In this document: positions 16,275 through 24,640 of the stretch, in pieces | How positions within the stretch are numbered: position 1 is the stretch's first letter | Layout: each line of letters starts with the position of its first letter | Source of the DNA: an uncultured Clostridia bacterium | Lineage (GTDB): Bacteria; Bacillota; Clostridia; Christensenellales; Borkfalkiaceae | Length of the DNA stretch: 64,000 nt | Assembly (NCBI GenBank): GCA_947627575.1 | Contig: CANQWN010000001.1 | Coordinates: forward strand, 248,001-312,000 | Reading direction: 5' to 3' | Notes under the pieces: model-generated | The model's database searches: none | Told to the model about the DNA's origin: nothing | What the model saw: the letters and a program-made list of their open reading frames with translations, nothing else | Position numbers and translations under genes: made by a program

Positions 16275-16303
16275 TTGACTTAAAGGCACATTTGTTCTAT
16301 AAT
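16275..16303 (+). promoter_or_regulatory. Sigma-A promoter of the tyrosine recombinase, leaderless geometry
   Basis: TTGACT (16275-16280), 17-nt spacer, TATAAT (16298-16303). The ATG is at 16310, where the first transcribed base is expected, so the message probably starts at or next to the A of the start codon. Confidence 0.8.
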
Positions 16304-16309
16304 TGAATT

Positions 16310-17362
16310 ATGGCAGATTACTACACACAGAGAAATAATAAAAATATTGTTGCGATTGAGAAGTTGCTTGAAAACGATTTACCTGCTTTCTGCTACGACT
16401 ATTTTCTGGGCATCGACAGCCAAACCTCTACTCTCACCCGCCTAAATTACGCTCATGATTTAAAGATTTTCTTTTTCTTTCTTAAAGAACGCAAATTCCG
16501 CGGGAAAGACGTTAAGGATTTCACGCTGGACGATTTAAACCAGGTTACAAGCAACGATATCGAATATTTTCTCGGTTTCCTCTCCCACTATAATTATGAC
16601 GGAAAAATTCATACCTGCAACGACCGTGCAAAAGCGCGCAAATTATCTTCCGTCCGCGCAATGTTTAAGTATTTTTTCAATAAAGGTTATATTTCGGTAG
16701 ATAATTCCGCCAAAGTTGCAACGCCGAAGCTGCATGAAAAGCCCATTATCAGGCTTGATTCTGACGAGGTTTACAACATTATTGACACGGCGGAAAGCGG
16801 CGCCGGGCTGACCTCGCACCAAATGGCTTATCACGAGAAAAATAAAGTTCGGGATACCGCTATTTTGATGCTTTTTCTCGGTACGGGGATACGTATAAGC
16901 GAGCTTGTGGGGCTGAATAACGAAGATTTGAATTTTAAAGACAATTCCTTTGTAGTTACAAGAAAAGGCGGAAGCAAAGCCATACTCTATTTCGATGAGG
17001 ACGTTGCCGCCGCCCTTCAACGCTATCTTGAATACAAGGAATTGAACGAAACGGAATGTAAAGAACCGAACGCCCTGTTTGTTTCAAATAAAAGCGGCAG
17101 AATTACCGTCCGCGCGGTTGAAAATTTAGTAAAAAAATACGCGAAGATAGTCTCCCCTCTCAAAAAAATTTCACCGCATAAACTGCGTTCCACATACGGC
17201 ACAGCACTGTATAAAGCCACAGGCGATATTTATATTGTTGCCGATGTTTTGGGGCACAAAGACGTAAATACGACGCGAAAACATTACGCCGCCATATCCG
17301 ACGATAATCGCCGCGCCGTTGTAGGCAAAGTTAAATTGAAACCAGATGATGACGAAAATTAA
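16310..17362 (+). CDS. Tyrosine recombinase (Xer/phage-integrase family)
   Basis: 350 residues: an N-terminal SAM-like core-binding domain (about 20-125) and a C-terminal catalytic domain with Arg in GTGIRISELVGL, Lys in VTRKGGSKA, HxxR in SPHKLRSTYG, the second His in LGHKDVNTT and the nucleophile Tyr in RKHYAAI. The complete active site suggests a working enzyme. It may be the chromosomal dimer-resolving recombinase (an XerC/D or XerS equivalent) rather than a mobile-element integrase: there are no att repeats or phage genes, and a recombinase beside lexA is a common Clostridia arrangement. No dif site was seen nearby. Confidence 0.88.
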   Translation: MADYYTQRNNKNIVAIEKLLENDLPAFCYDYFLGIDSQTSTLTRLNYAHDLKIFFFFLKERKFRGKDVKDFTLDDLNQVTSNDIEYFLGFLSHYNYDGKIHTCNDRAKARKLSSVRAMFKYFFNKGYISVDNSAKVATPKLHEKPIIRLDSDEVYNIIDTAESGAGLTSHQMAYHEKNKVRDTAILMLFLGTGIRISELVGLNNEDLNFKDNSFVVTRKGGSKAILYFDEDVAAALQRYLEYKELNETECKEPNALFVSNKSGRITVRAVENLVKKYAKIVSPLKKISPHKLRSTYGTALYKATGDIYIVADVLGHKDVNTTRKHYAAISDDNRRAVVGKVKLKPDDDEN

Positions 17363-17391
17363 AATAACGCCGCAGATTTGCGGCGTTATTT
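17362..17391. terminator. Bidirectional terminator between recombinase and Cys-rich gene
   Basis: AAATAACGCCGCA (17362-17374) and TGCGGCGTTATTT (17379-17391) form a 13-bp stem with a GATT loop and T-rich flanks both ways. It ends the recombinase (+) and the small convergent gene (-), overlapping the latter's stop. Confidence 0.85.
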
Positions 17392-17557
17392 ATTTATCAT
17401 TTATTATTATTTTATCGATTTTAATCACAGCGTCGTCTTTGATATCAAGACATTTCCCGCAGTTGTCGCAAATTTTATTTGGATCAAGGTCGCAGGTTTC
17501 ACATTCAAGACAGCCTATACAGTCTCTGTCGTAAAGCACGCATTTCTGACTTTCCAT
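17390..17557 (-). CDS. Small eight-cysteine, ferredoxin-like protein
   Basis: 55 residues (MESQKCVLYDR… …IIINDK). Cysteines at 6, 13, 16, 19, 22, 30, 33 and 36 give CxxCxxCxxC followed by CxxCxxC, acidic around them. This spacing is right for iron-sulfur cluster or zinc binding but is not the standard bacterial ferredoxin CxxCxxCxxxCP. The ribosome-binding site GGGAGG (17566-17571) stands 8 nt before the ATG, and an extended promoter lies behind it, so the gene is almost certainly real. It is divergent from lexA and shares its 119-bp control region. The function is unknown; a redox or metal-binding role is inference. Confidence 0.82.
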   Translation of the reverse strand: MESQKCVLYDRDCIGCLECETCDLDPNKICDNCGKCLDIKDDAVIKIDKIIINDK

Positions 17558-17580
17558 ATTACATGCCTCCCTTCCTGCTT

Positions 17581-17609
17581 ATTATAGCATAAAAAATGAT
17601 TTATTACAA
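17581..17609 (-). promoter_or_regulatory. Promoter of the Cys-rich small gene
   Basis: On the minus strand: TTGTAA (17604-17609), 17-nt spacer, TATAAT (17581-17586) with an extended TGC before the -10. It fires away from lexA. The LexA-like palindrome lies about 10 nt upstream of the -35. Confidence 0.7.
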
Positions 17610-17619
17610 TAATTTTTAT

Positions 17620-17633
17620 CAAACATTTGTTTG
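17620..17633. promoter_or_regulatory. Probable LexA operator (variant SOS box)
   Basis: CAAACATTTGTTTG is a palindrome within a longer one (ATCAAAC-ATTT-GTTTGAT). It matches the Firmicutes LexA box CGAACATATGTTCG in layout (AAAC-N4-GTTT for GAAC-N4-GTTC) and overlaps the lexA -35 box, as expected for autoregulation. Confidence 0.65.
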
Positions 17634-17659
17634 ATTTTTTAAAAAGAATGTGCTATAAT
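17631..17659 (+). promoter_or_regulatory. lexA promoter
   Basis: TTGATT (17631-17636), 17-nt spacer, TATAAT (17654-17659) with TG at 17651-17652 (extended -10). The -35 lies in the right arm of the palindrome. Confidence 0.8.
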
Positions 17660-17676
17660 CAATTTAAGGTAGTTTT

Positions 17677-18264
17677 ATGAGAAAAAGTGCTGATAAAAGC
17701 GAAGCGATATATGCTTTCATTCAAAAATTTATAGGCGAAAACGGCTACGCGCCGTCTGTGCGCGAAATATGTAAAAATTGTTCCATAAAGTCTACGGCGA
17801 CGGCTTTTACATATCTTAATAAGCTATCCGAACGGGGACTTATCAATAAAGCCGGATATAAAAAGCGGGCGGTTTCGTTAAACCAAAGCACCGTTTCGGT
17901 TCCACTTATAGGAACAGTAGCCGCGGGCACCCCTATTTTTGCAACCGAAAATTACGAGGGCGTTTATGCGCTTCCGGGTGATTTTTTCTCCGGGGAAGAT
18001 TTATTTATGCTTAACGTCCGCGGTTCTTCTATGATAAATATAGGAATGTACGACGGCGATAAGATTGTTGTAAAAAAACAGCAAACTGCCAATAACGGCG
18101 ATATTGTGGTTGCTTTGGTTGACGACAGCGCAACGGTTAAAAGGTTTTTCCGTCGCGGGAATAAGATAATTCTTCATCCCGAAAACGACGATATGGAAGA
18201 TTTTGTTTTCGATAACGTGGTAATTTTGGGCAAAGTTGTAGGCTTGATGCGTAATATAAGATAA
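17677..18264 (+). CDS. lexA: LexA SOS repressor
   Basis: 195 residues: N-terminal winged helix (about 1-65, GYAPSVREICKNCSIKSTAT) and a C-terminal S24 peptidase domain. Cleavage site Ala83-Gly84 in GTVAAGTPIFA, catalytic Ser118 in VRGSSMI and Lys155 in SATVKRFF. RecA-stimulated self-cleavage de-represses DNA-repair genes. AAGGT is the ribosome-binding site. The usual GDSM is GSSM here. The palindromic operator over its own promoter shows autoregulation. Confidence 0.94.
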   Translation: MRKSADKSEAIYAFIQKFIGENGYAPSVREICKNCSIKSTATAFTYLNKLSERGLINKAGYKKRAVSLNQSTVSVPLIGTVAAGTPIFATENYEGVYALPGDFFSGEDLFMLNVRGSSMINIGMYDGDKIVVKKQQTANNGDIVVALVDDSATVKRFFRRGNKIILHPENDDMEDFVFDNVVILGKVVGLMRNIR

Positions 18265-18292
18265 AAGCAGCCGCTTATAATGCGGCTGCTTT
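18264..18292. terminator. Bidirectional terminator between lexA and glgP
   Basis: AAAGCAGCCGC (18264-18274) pairs with GCGGCTGCTTT (18282-18292), and T-tracts flank both ways. A second hairpin, GGCGGT/ACCGCC at about 18303-18320, lies nearer the glgP end and may help. Confidence 0.85.
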
Positions 18293-18327
18293 TAATTTAA
18301 AGGGCGGTTTTTATACCGCCATTTTGT

Positions 18328-20766
18328 TTATTTATCGTTTTTCAATGATTTCAGGTTCCAGATATTGGTTGCATATTCCGCTATACTTCTGTCCGCCGCG
18401 AAAATACCCGCCGAAGCGATATTGTGCAACGATTTACGGTTCCATGCAATTTTATCTGCGGCATACAAGTCCGAAATGTGATGCTGCGTCTTGTTGTAGT
18501 CGCCGAAATCCGCCATACACATATAAGGGTCCGCAACAGGCGAATCAGTCAACAGATAATTTGCCATATCGGCGAACGATTGACCGTTAAACCCTATTAT
18601 CAACGCTTCGATTATTCTTCTCAATTTGGGGGAATCGTTGTAATATTTACTTGAAGAATAACCTGAACGCCAGATATCGTCAACCTCATTGGATTTGAGA
18701 CCGAATATAAAGATATTATCTTCGCCTACCGCTTCCGCCATCTCAACGTTCGCACCGTCTAACGTGCCTATGGTAAGCGCGCCGTTAATCATAAATTTCA
18801 TATTGCCGGTGCCGCTTGCCTCTTTGCCAGCCAGCGAAATCTGTTCGGAAATTTCAGACGCGGGCATAAGTTTTTCGGACATTGTTACATTGTAATCTTC
18901 CATGTAAACAACGCTTAACTTTTCGTTGATTTTGGGATTTTGTTTTATGTCCTCGGCAAGATAGTTTATAAGTTTGATGATCCTTTTTGCCATATCGTAC
19001 CCCGGCGCGGCTTTTGCGCCGAAGATATAAGTTTTAGGTACGACATTTGCTTCCGGATTATCCAACAAATCGAGATAAGAATCGATTATATTAAGCACAT
19101 TTAAAAGCTGGCGTTTGTATTCGTGCAGACGTTTTGCCTGTACGTCGAAAAGCGTATCGGGATTGATTATCACACCCTGCTTCTTCTTTGCATATTCGGC
19201 AAACTGGCGTTTTTTGATTTGCTTGATTTCACCGAGGCGTTTTAAAACGCTTTCATCGTTTTCGTATTTGGCAAAATCGGCAAGTTTTTCGCCGTGAAGA
19301 ACAAATTCGTCGCCTATACACTCGCATAACAATGCCGAAAGTTCGGGATTGGATTGATTCAACCAACGTCTATGCGCTATGCCGTTAGTTACGTTGGTGA
19401 ATTTTTCCGGTGTATAATCATAGAAATCCTTAAATACGGATTCGCGAATGATTTTGCTGTGCAGCGCCGAAACGCCGTTTACGCTATGGCTTCCGTATAC
19501 GCAGAGATTAGCCATTTTGATCCTGTCGTGTTCGATAATCGACATTCTCGAGATTTTTGACCATTCGCCCGGATATTTATTCCATAATTCCTCGCAGAAT
19601 CTTCTGTTGATTTCCTTGATTATGGAATGTATTCTGGGGATAGTCCTTGCAATCAGCTCTTCAGACCAGGTTTCAAGCGCTTCGGCAAGCACGGTATGAT
19701 TAGTATACGCGCAAGTTGCCGTCGTGATTGCCCACGCCTCTTCCCACTTATAAAAATACTCGTCGATAAGTATGCGCATAAGTTCGGGAATAGCCATTGC
19801 GGGATGCGTATCGTTTAAGTGAATTGCGGCAAGTTTAGGCAAATCGCTGAGATTGCCGTATCTGTGTCTGTGATCCGAAATAATGTTCTGGATAGAAGCC
19901 GAACACAGGAAATACTGCTGTTTGAGGCGCAGTGATTTACCCGCTATATGATTATCCGCGGGATAAAGCACCTTTGTAAGCAAGTCGGCGTCGTTATCCT
20001 CGCTCATGGCTTTATAGTATTCGCCTTGAGAGAATAACTTCATATTGAAGTCCTGCACGGGTTTAGCTTTCCAAAGCCTTAAAACCGACACGGCTTCGCT
20101 GTTTTTACCCGAAACCATCATATCGTAAGCCACAGCTTCTATTTCACTGCAATTTACATATGTCGTTTCAAGCCCGTTTTCCGTCCAACGCTCGTCGATT
20201 TGTCCGTTGAACCTGACGATAAACGATTTATCCGTCCTTTGAGTCAACCACGCCTCGCCGCCGGGAAGCCAATCGTCGGGCAGTTCCATCTGCCAGCCGT
20301 CAACTATCTTCTGTTTGAAAAGTCCGTATTCGTATCTCAACGAATAACCCATTGCGGGGTAGTTGCCGGTTGCAAGCGCGTCAAGAAAACATGCCGCAAG
20401 CCTGCCTAATCCGCCGTTACCTAATCCGGCGTCCGGTTCGGATTCATACAAATCCTCAAGGGTTACGCCGTATGACGAAACCGCTTTTTCAAATACTGAC
20501 GTTGCGCTGAGGTTGTAAAGACTGTTTTTAAGCGAGCGGCCGAGTAAAAATTCCATACAGAGGTAATAAACCCTCTTTGCACGCTTCGCCTTAACACGTT
20601 TATGAAACTGTAACCGTTTTTCAAGCAATATATCGCGTACGGACATAACTACTGCTTTGTAAATCTGGTCCTTGGTAGCCTCGGTGGGCATTACGCCGAA
20701 ATATCTGGCGAGTTTACCCTTGATTAAATCCTTGACTTCTTTTTCGGTAACAACGGTGTTGCTCAT
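18328..20766 (-). CDS. glgP: Glycogen/starch phosphorylase
   Basis: Releases glucose-1-phosphate from alpha-1,4-glucan ends; PLP enzyme, GT35. 812 residues, full length. N-terminal YYLCMEFLLGRSLKNSL and DAGLGNGGLGRLAACFLD; the PLP site EASGTGNMKFMINGALTIGT with Lys, followed by LDGANVE, is intact. AGGAGA stands before the ATG. Last gene of the glg operon, giving the operon both synthesis and breakdown of glycogen. Confidence 0.97.
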   Translation of the reverse strand: MSNTVVTEKEVKDLIKGKLARYFGVMPTEATKDQIYKAVVMSVRDILLEKRLQFHKRVKAKRAKRVYYLCMEFLLGRSLKNSLYNLSATSVFEKAVSSYGVTLEDLYESEPDAGLGNGGLGRLAACFLDALATGNYPAMGYSLRYEYGLFKQKIVDGWQMELPDDWLPGGEAWLTQRTDKSFIVRFNGQIDERWTENGLETTYVNCSEIEAVAYDMMVSGKNSEAVSVLRLWKAKPVQDFNMKLFSQGEYYKAMSEDNDADLLTKVLYPADNHIAGKSLRLKQQYFLCSASIQNIISDHRHRYGNLSDLPKLAAIHLNDTHPAMAIPELMRILIDEYFYKWEEAWAITTATCAYTNHTVLAEALETWSEELIARTIPRIHSIIKEINRRFCEELWNKYPGEWSKISRMSIIEHDRIKMANLCVYGSHSVNGVSALHSKIIRESVFKDFYDYTPEKFTNVTNGIAHRRWLNQSNPELSALLCECIGDEFVLHGEKLADFAKYENDESVLKRLGEIKQIKKRQFAEYAKKKQGVIINPDTLFDVQAKRLHEYKRQLLNVLNIIDSYLDLLDNPEANVVPKTYIFGAKAAPGYDMAKRIIKLINYLAEDIKQNPKINEKLSVVYMEDYNVTMSEKLMPASEISEQISLAGKEASGTGNMKFMINGALTIGTLDGANVEMAEAVGEDNIFIFGLKSNEVDDIWRSGYSSSKYYNDSPKLRRIIEALIIGFNGQSFADMANYLLTDSPVADPYMCMADFGDYNKTQHHISDLYAADKIAWNRKSLHNIASAGIFAADRSIAEYATNIWNLKSLKNDK

Positions 20767-20787
20767 TAAAATCTCCTGTTGGTAAAA

Positions 20788-22275
20788 TTATTTAAGCATA
20801 TCAAGATAGAGAGCTTCATAATCCTTTGCCGAATGGCTCCAACTGAAATCGGTTGTAGCCGCCCTGTACATAAGTTTTTTCCACTCTTCCTTGTTTTTAT
20901 AATTTGCGATAGCTTCCCTTACGACATACATCATATCGTGCGCGTTGTAATTGGAGAAAGTATATCCGTTTACAAGCGGCTTAATGCTGTCATACAGTCC
21001 GCCCGTTTCCCTGACGATGGGAACCGTGCCGTAACGGCAAGCGATCATCTGGGAAAGCCCGCAAGGTTCTGATTTGGAAGGCATAAGGAATATATCCGAA
21101 CCAGAATATATCTTCCTCGATAAGTCGCCGTTAAACACAATGTTTGCGCTTAACTTATCGGGATATTTCTTTGCCAAATCGGTGAAGAAACCTTCAAAAT
21201 GCGCGTCGCCCGTACCCAAAATGACAATTTGAACGTCATCCTGAAGAATTTCTTCGATAACATTGGTAACAAGGTCCAGCCCTTTATGGGATACCAGACG
21301 CGAAACCATAGAAATTATCGGCGTATCCGTTTTTTCGGGTAAACCCAAAAGTTTTTGCAACTCGCGTTTGCATACCGCTTTGTTGGAAAAATCATCCGGC
21401 GTGTAGTTTGCATACAGATGTTTATCCAATTCGCAGTTATAACCTACGTCGTCTATGCCGTTGAGTATGCCCGTAAGTTTAAAGGCGTTGTTGCGTATAA
21501 TCGGGTCTAGCCCGTGCGCGTAGTACGGATCCTTTATTTCTTCGGCGTACTTGGGGCTTACCGTTGAAAATCTTTCGCAGCACTCTATCGCGCCTTTCAT
21601 AAGATTTATCGAATTGTTGTATTCTACAAGATATTGATATTTGCCGTAAATGTCAAACAAATCGCTGAGTAAATCGAGAGAATACTGCCCTTGATATTCT
21701 ATATTATGAATGGTGAACAATGCGCGGATAAACTGATACTCTTCCCTGAAACAATAATTTGTTTTAAGGTATATAGCCGCAAGCGCCGCCTGCCAGTCGT
21801 GACAATGCATTACGTCGGGGTAGAAATTGAGAAAAGGCATTATTTCGAGAACGCTTCTCGAAAAGAACGCAAACCTTTCGCCGTCGTCGTAATACCCGTA
21901 GCAACCGGGGCGTTTGAAATAAAATTCGTTATCGATAAAATAGAAGGTAACTCCGTCTTTTACATACGTGAATATACCGCAGTATTGATTACGCCATGCA
22001 AGATGAACGTAAAGGTTGCCGAGATAAGTGAACTGATCCCTGTATTCCTTCTTTATGTCGGAGAACAACGGAATAACCACTCTTACGTCAAACCTGCCCG
22101 TTGCCGCCAACGCTTTTGAAAGCGAACCGATAACTTCCGCAAGCCCGCCTGTGGCGATAAACGGAGTCGATTCGGAAGCGACAAACAGTATCTTTTTTTT
22201 CACGGCGGGTTTTTCAACCTTTTTTTCTGTTTTTGCCGTAGCTACCTTTGTAGTTTTAGTTGTTGTTTTTGCCAT
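20788..22275 (-). CDS. glgA: Glycogen synthase (ADP-glucose)
   Basis: GT5 enzyme that extends alpha-1,4-glucan with ADP-glucose. 495 residues. The family core starts at ILFVASESTPFIATGGLAEV (KxGGL replaced by ATGGL), with VMHCHDWQAAL, TIHNIEYQGQY, SRLVSHKGLDL and the nucleotide-sugar motif PSKSEPCGLSQMIACRYG. Odd: a 26-residue Lys/Thr/Ala-rich extension (KTTTKTTKVATAKTEKK…) precedes the core, where most GlgA start with MKIL. The start has GAGGGGG at the right distance, so the extension is translated. Confidence 0.95.
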   Translation of the reverse strand: MAKTTTKTTKVATAKTEKKVEKPAVKKKILFVASESTPFIATGGLAEVIGSLSKALAATGRFDVRVVIPLFSDIKKEYRDQFTYLGNLYVHLAWRNQYCGIFTYVKDGVTFYFIDNEFYFKRPGCYGYYDDGERFAFFSRSVLEIMPFLNFYPDVMHCHDWQAALAAIYLKTNYCFREEYQFIRALFTIHNIEYQGQYSLDLLSDLFDIYGKYQYLVEYNNSINLMKGAIECCERFSTVSPKYAEEIKDPYYAHGLDPIIRNNAFKLTGILNGIDDVGYNCELDKHLYANYTPDDFSNKAVCKRELQKLLGLPEKTDTPIISMVSRLVSHKGLDLVTNVIEEILQDDVQIVILGTGDAHFEGFFTDLAKKYPDKLSANIVFNGDLSRKIYSGSDIFLMPSKSEPCGLSQMIACRYGTVPIVRETGGLYDSIKPLVNGYTFSNYNAHDMMYVVREAIANYKNKEEWKKLMYRAATTDFSWSHSAKDYEALYLDMLK

Positions 22276-22296
22276 TTTTATCCCCCTCTAAAATTA

Positions 22297-23403
22297 TCAG
22301 ATAAGCGAACCTTTGTTGATGAAGTAAGGTTTAACTTCGCAACCGGCAAGCACCCTGCCGTCGCGGATAATCGTATCCTTATCGCTTACGACATACGAAA
22401 GGTTGCAATTTTCGCCTACCATATTTTCGGACATCAATATGCAGTTTTTGATTACAGTGCCCTTTCCTACTTTAACGCCGCGGAAAAGAACGCTGTTTTC
22501 TACGGTGCCTTCTATAAGGCAGCCGTCGGATATAAGCGAATTTTTAACGCAGGCGTCTGCGGTAAATTTGGCGGGCGCGCTGTCATTAACTTTGGTATAA
22601 ACGTCGCGTTCACCGAAAATTTCGTCCCTTACCTTTTTATCAAGCAAATCGGTATTGGCGTTGAAATAAGCCACCAGGGAATCAATATTCGCATAATACC
22701 CCTCCAGCTTATAGCCGTAAAGTTTCATCGTCTTTGTGCCGGGGGTTAAAATATCCTTTGCAAAACTTGTATAGCCGTTCTGGATGGCGTTTTGTATAAG
22801 CCTTATGAGGTAAGACGTGCGCGCTACCATAACGTTTATGTAGTTTTTCTTTATACCGCTTGATTGGGGATTAACTTCAACGGCATTTATCCTGCCGTCC
22901 TTATCCGTTTCAAACGTAATGTAGTAATGGGATTTTTTAAGTTCGTGTTCATGATAAACAAGCGTAATATCCGCGTTGTTCTTTTCATGATATTCGATTA
23001 CTTTATTATAGTCGAGCTTGTAGATAGCGTCGCTGTCCGCCAAAACTACATAGTCTTCCTTTGCTTTGCGAAGGAACGACATTGCGCCTTTCAACGCTTC
23101 AAGACGACTTTTATATAAAGTTTCGGTTTCGTCGCTGTAAGGAGGCAAAAGGATAAGCCCGCCTTCCTTTCTTGCAAGATCCCAGCTTTTGCCGGAACCG
23201 AGGTGATCCATAAGCGACTGATAATTGTTTTTTGTAATCATACCCACGGTGGTTATGTGCGAGTTGACCATGTTGGAAAGCACAAAATCAACAAGACGAT
23301 ATCTGCCGCCGTAGGGAATGGAACCTATCGATCTTACGCTTGTAAGTTCGGGTACGTTTTCTTCGTTAATGCTTGAAAATATTACGCCAACGGTTGATGC
23401 CAT
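22297..23403 (-). CDS. glgD: GlgD, ADP-glucose pyrophosphorylase-like subunit
   Basis: 368 residues, related to GlgC but lacking the GGxGxRL glycine loop: the N-terminus reads VGVIFSSINEENVPELTSVR. It keeps the sugar-nucleotide transferase fold (YRLVDFVLSNMVNS, NNYQSLMDHLG) and a C-terminal left-handed beta-helix (about 280-365). In Firmicutes GlgD pairs with GlgC to make the active heterotetramer. It lies 15 nt downstream of glgC with AGGAGG before the ATG. Confidence 0.93.
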   Translation of the reverse strand: MASTVGVIFSSINEENVPELTSVRSIGSIPYGGRYRLVDFVLSNMVNSHITTVGMITKNNYQSLMDHLGSGKSWDLARKEGGLILLPPYSDETETLYKSRLEALKGAMSFLRKAKEDYVVLADSDAIYKLDYNKVIEYHEKNNADITLVYHEHELKKSHYYITFETDKDGRINAVEVNPQSSGIKKNYINVMVARTSYLIRLIQNAIQNGYTSFAKDILTPGTKTMKLYGYKLEGYYANIDSLVAYFNANTDLLDKKVRDEIFGERDVYTKVNDSAPAKFTADACVKNSLISDGCLIEGTVENSVLFRGVKVGKGTVIKNCILMSENMVGENCNLSYVVSDKDTIIRDGRVLAGCEVKPYFINKGSLI

Positions 23404-23417
23404 TTTCCTATTCCTCC

Positions 23418-24620
23418 TTACACATTTTTATCCACGATTTCGCCTGCGGGAACAGTTCCGTTTTTGCTTACGGTTATGCCCCTGCCGAGTACGGCGATAC
23501 CGGATGTTTTGCTTTCAAGTTTAACGGCCTCTTCACGCGGAGCGCCTATTGTAGCTTTCTCGCCGACCGTTACGTCCTCGTCCACTATGGCGTAATTGAT
23601 TTTTGCGCCCGCTTTGACGGTGATATTGCCCATCAACACGCTGTCAACAACTTCCGCGCCCTTTTCTATTACGCAATTTGTACCTATAACCGAATTTACG
23701 ATTTTGCCGCCCACTTCGCAACCTGTTGCCACGATAGAGTTGACAATTTCGCCCTCTACGTATGCGGGGGGCGCAAGCGGACTTCTTGAATGGATTACGT
23801 GCTGGCTGTCCTGCAATTCAAAATTGGGAACAACGCCCAGCAAATCCATATTCGCTTCCCAAAGGGAGCTTATCGTTCCTACGTCCTTCCAATAGCCCTC
23901 GAAGCGGTAAGAATACATCTTTTCACCGGCGTTAAGCATTGTGGGAAGAATGTTTTTACCGAAATCTTTTTCGGAATTGGGATCGGCTTCGTCCATTTCA
24001 AGGTATTTGAAAAGTTTTGAAGCCGTGAAAATATAGATACCCATGGAAGCGAGATTGCTTTTGGGTTTTGCGGGTTTTTCTTCAAATTCGTATATCGTGC
24101 CGTCGGGATTGGTGTTGAGAATACCGAAGCGGGACGCCTCCTTGAGAGGCACTTCCATACACGCTATGGTACAATCCGCGTGCGATTCCTTGTGGGCGGC
24201 AAGCATCTTATCGTAGTCCATCTTGTAGATGTGGTCGCCGGAAAGAATAAGCACGTATTCCGGGTCGTACATCTTCATGAACCTGATATTCTGATAAATC
24301 GCGTTTGCCGTGCCTTTATACCACGAAGTATCTTTCTTCGCTTCATAAGGCGAAAGGATATGGACGCCTCCGAACGTTCTGTCCAGATCCCAAGGCTGTC
24401 CGTTGCCTACGTACTCGTTAAGCACGAGAGGCTGATACTGGGTGAGAACACCGACGGTATCTATTCCGGAATTGATGCAGTTCGACAGCGGGAAGTCGAT
24501 TATTCTGTACTTCGCGCCGAACGAAACAGCGGGCTTTGCTATATTGCTTGTCAAAGCGTAAAGTCTTGAACCTTGTCCGCCGGCAAGCAACATTGCTACG
24601 CACTCTTTTTTTCTTAGCAT
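23418..24620 (-). CDS. glgC: Glucose-1-phosphate adenylyltransferase
   Basis: Makes ADP-glucose from ATP and glucose-1-phosphate, the committed step of glycogen synthesis. 400 residues, with [15 protein letters not shown] (nucleotide loop), [43 protein letters not shown] and [12 protein letters not shown], and a beta-helix C-terminus. The frame is open to 24668, inside glgB, but ATG 24620 with GGGGG 8 nt upstream gives the conventional [11 protein letters not shown] start. Confidence 0.96.
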   Translation of the reverse strand: MLRKKECVAMLLAGGQGSRLYALTSNIAKPAVSFGAKYRIIDFPLSNCINSGIDTVGVLTQYQPLVLNEYVGNGQPWDLDRTFGGVHILSPYEAKKDTSWYKGTANAIYQNIRFMKMYDPEYVLILSGDHIYKMDYDKMLAAHKESHADCTIACMEVPLKEASRFGILNTNPDGTIYEFEEKPAKPKSNLASMGIYIFTASKLFKYLEMDEADPNSEKDFGKNILPTMLNAGEKMYSYRFEGYWKDVGTISSLWEANMDLLGVVPNFELQDSQHVIHSRSPLAPPAYVEGEIVNSIVATGCEVGGKIVNSVIGTNCVIEKGAEVVDSVLMGNITVKAGAKINYAIVDEDVTVGEKATIGAPREEAVKLESKTSGIAVLGRGITVSKNGTVPAGEIVDKNV

Positions 24621-24640
24621 TGCTAAATCCCCCATTAATT

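Larger units (their letters stand above)
15968..16309 (+). other. 342-bp intergenic region, no gene seen
   Basis: AT-rich, with stops in all frames. It holds a perfect inverted repeat (16131-16154), a poor terminator-like hairpin (16204-16240) and the recombinase promoter (16275-16303). No tRNA or recognised structured RNA, and no dif-like site, was found by eye. Confidence 0.6.

Noticed and set aside
15968-16309. Possible dif site or attachment site next to the tyrosine recombinase
   Set aside because: No sequence close to a Firmicutes dif or XerS site, and no direct repeats flanking the gene.
18303-18320. Second hairpin near the glgP end as an independent terminator
   Set aside because: No clean T-tract on either strand; the stronger bidirectional hairpin at 18264-18292 suffices.
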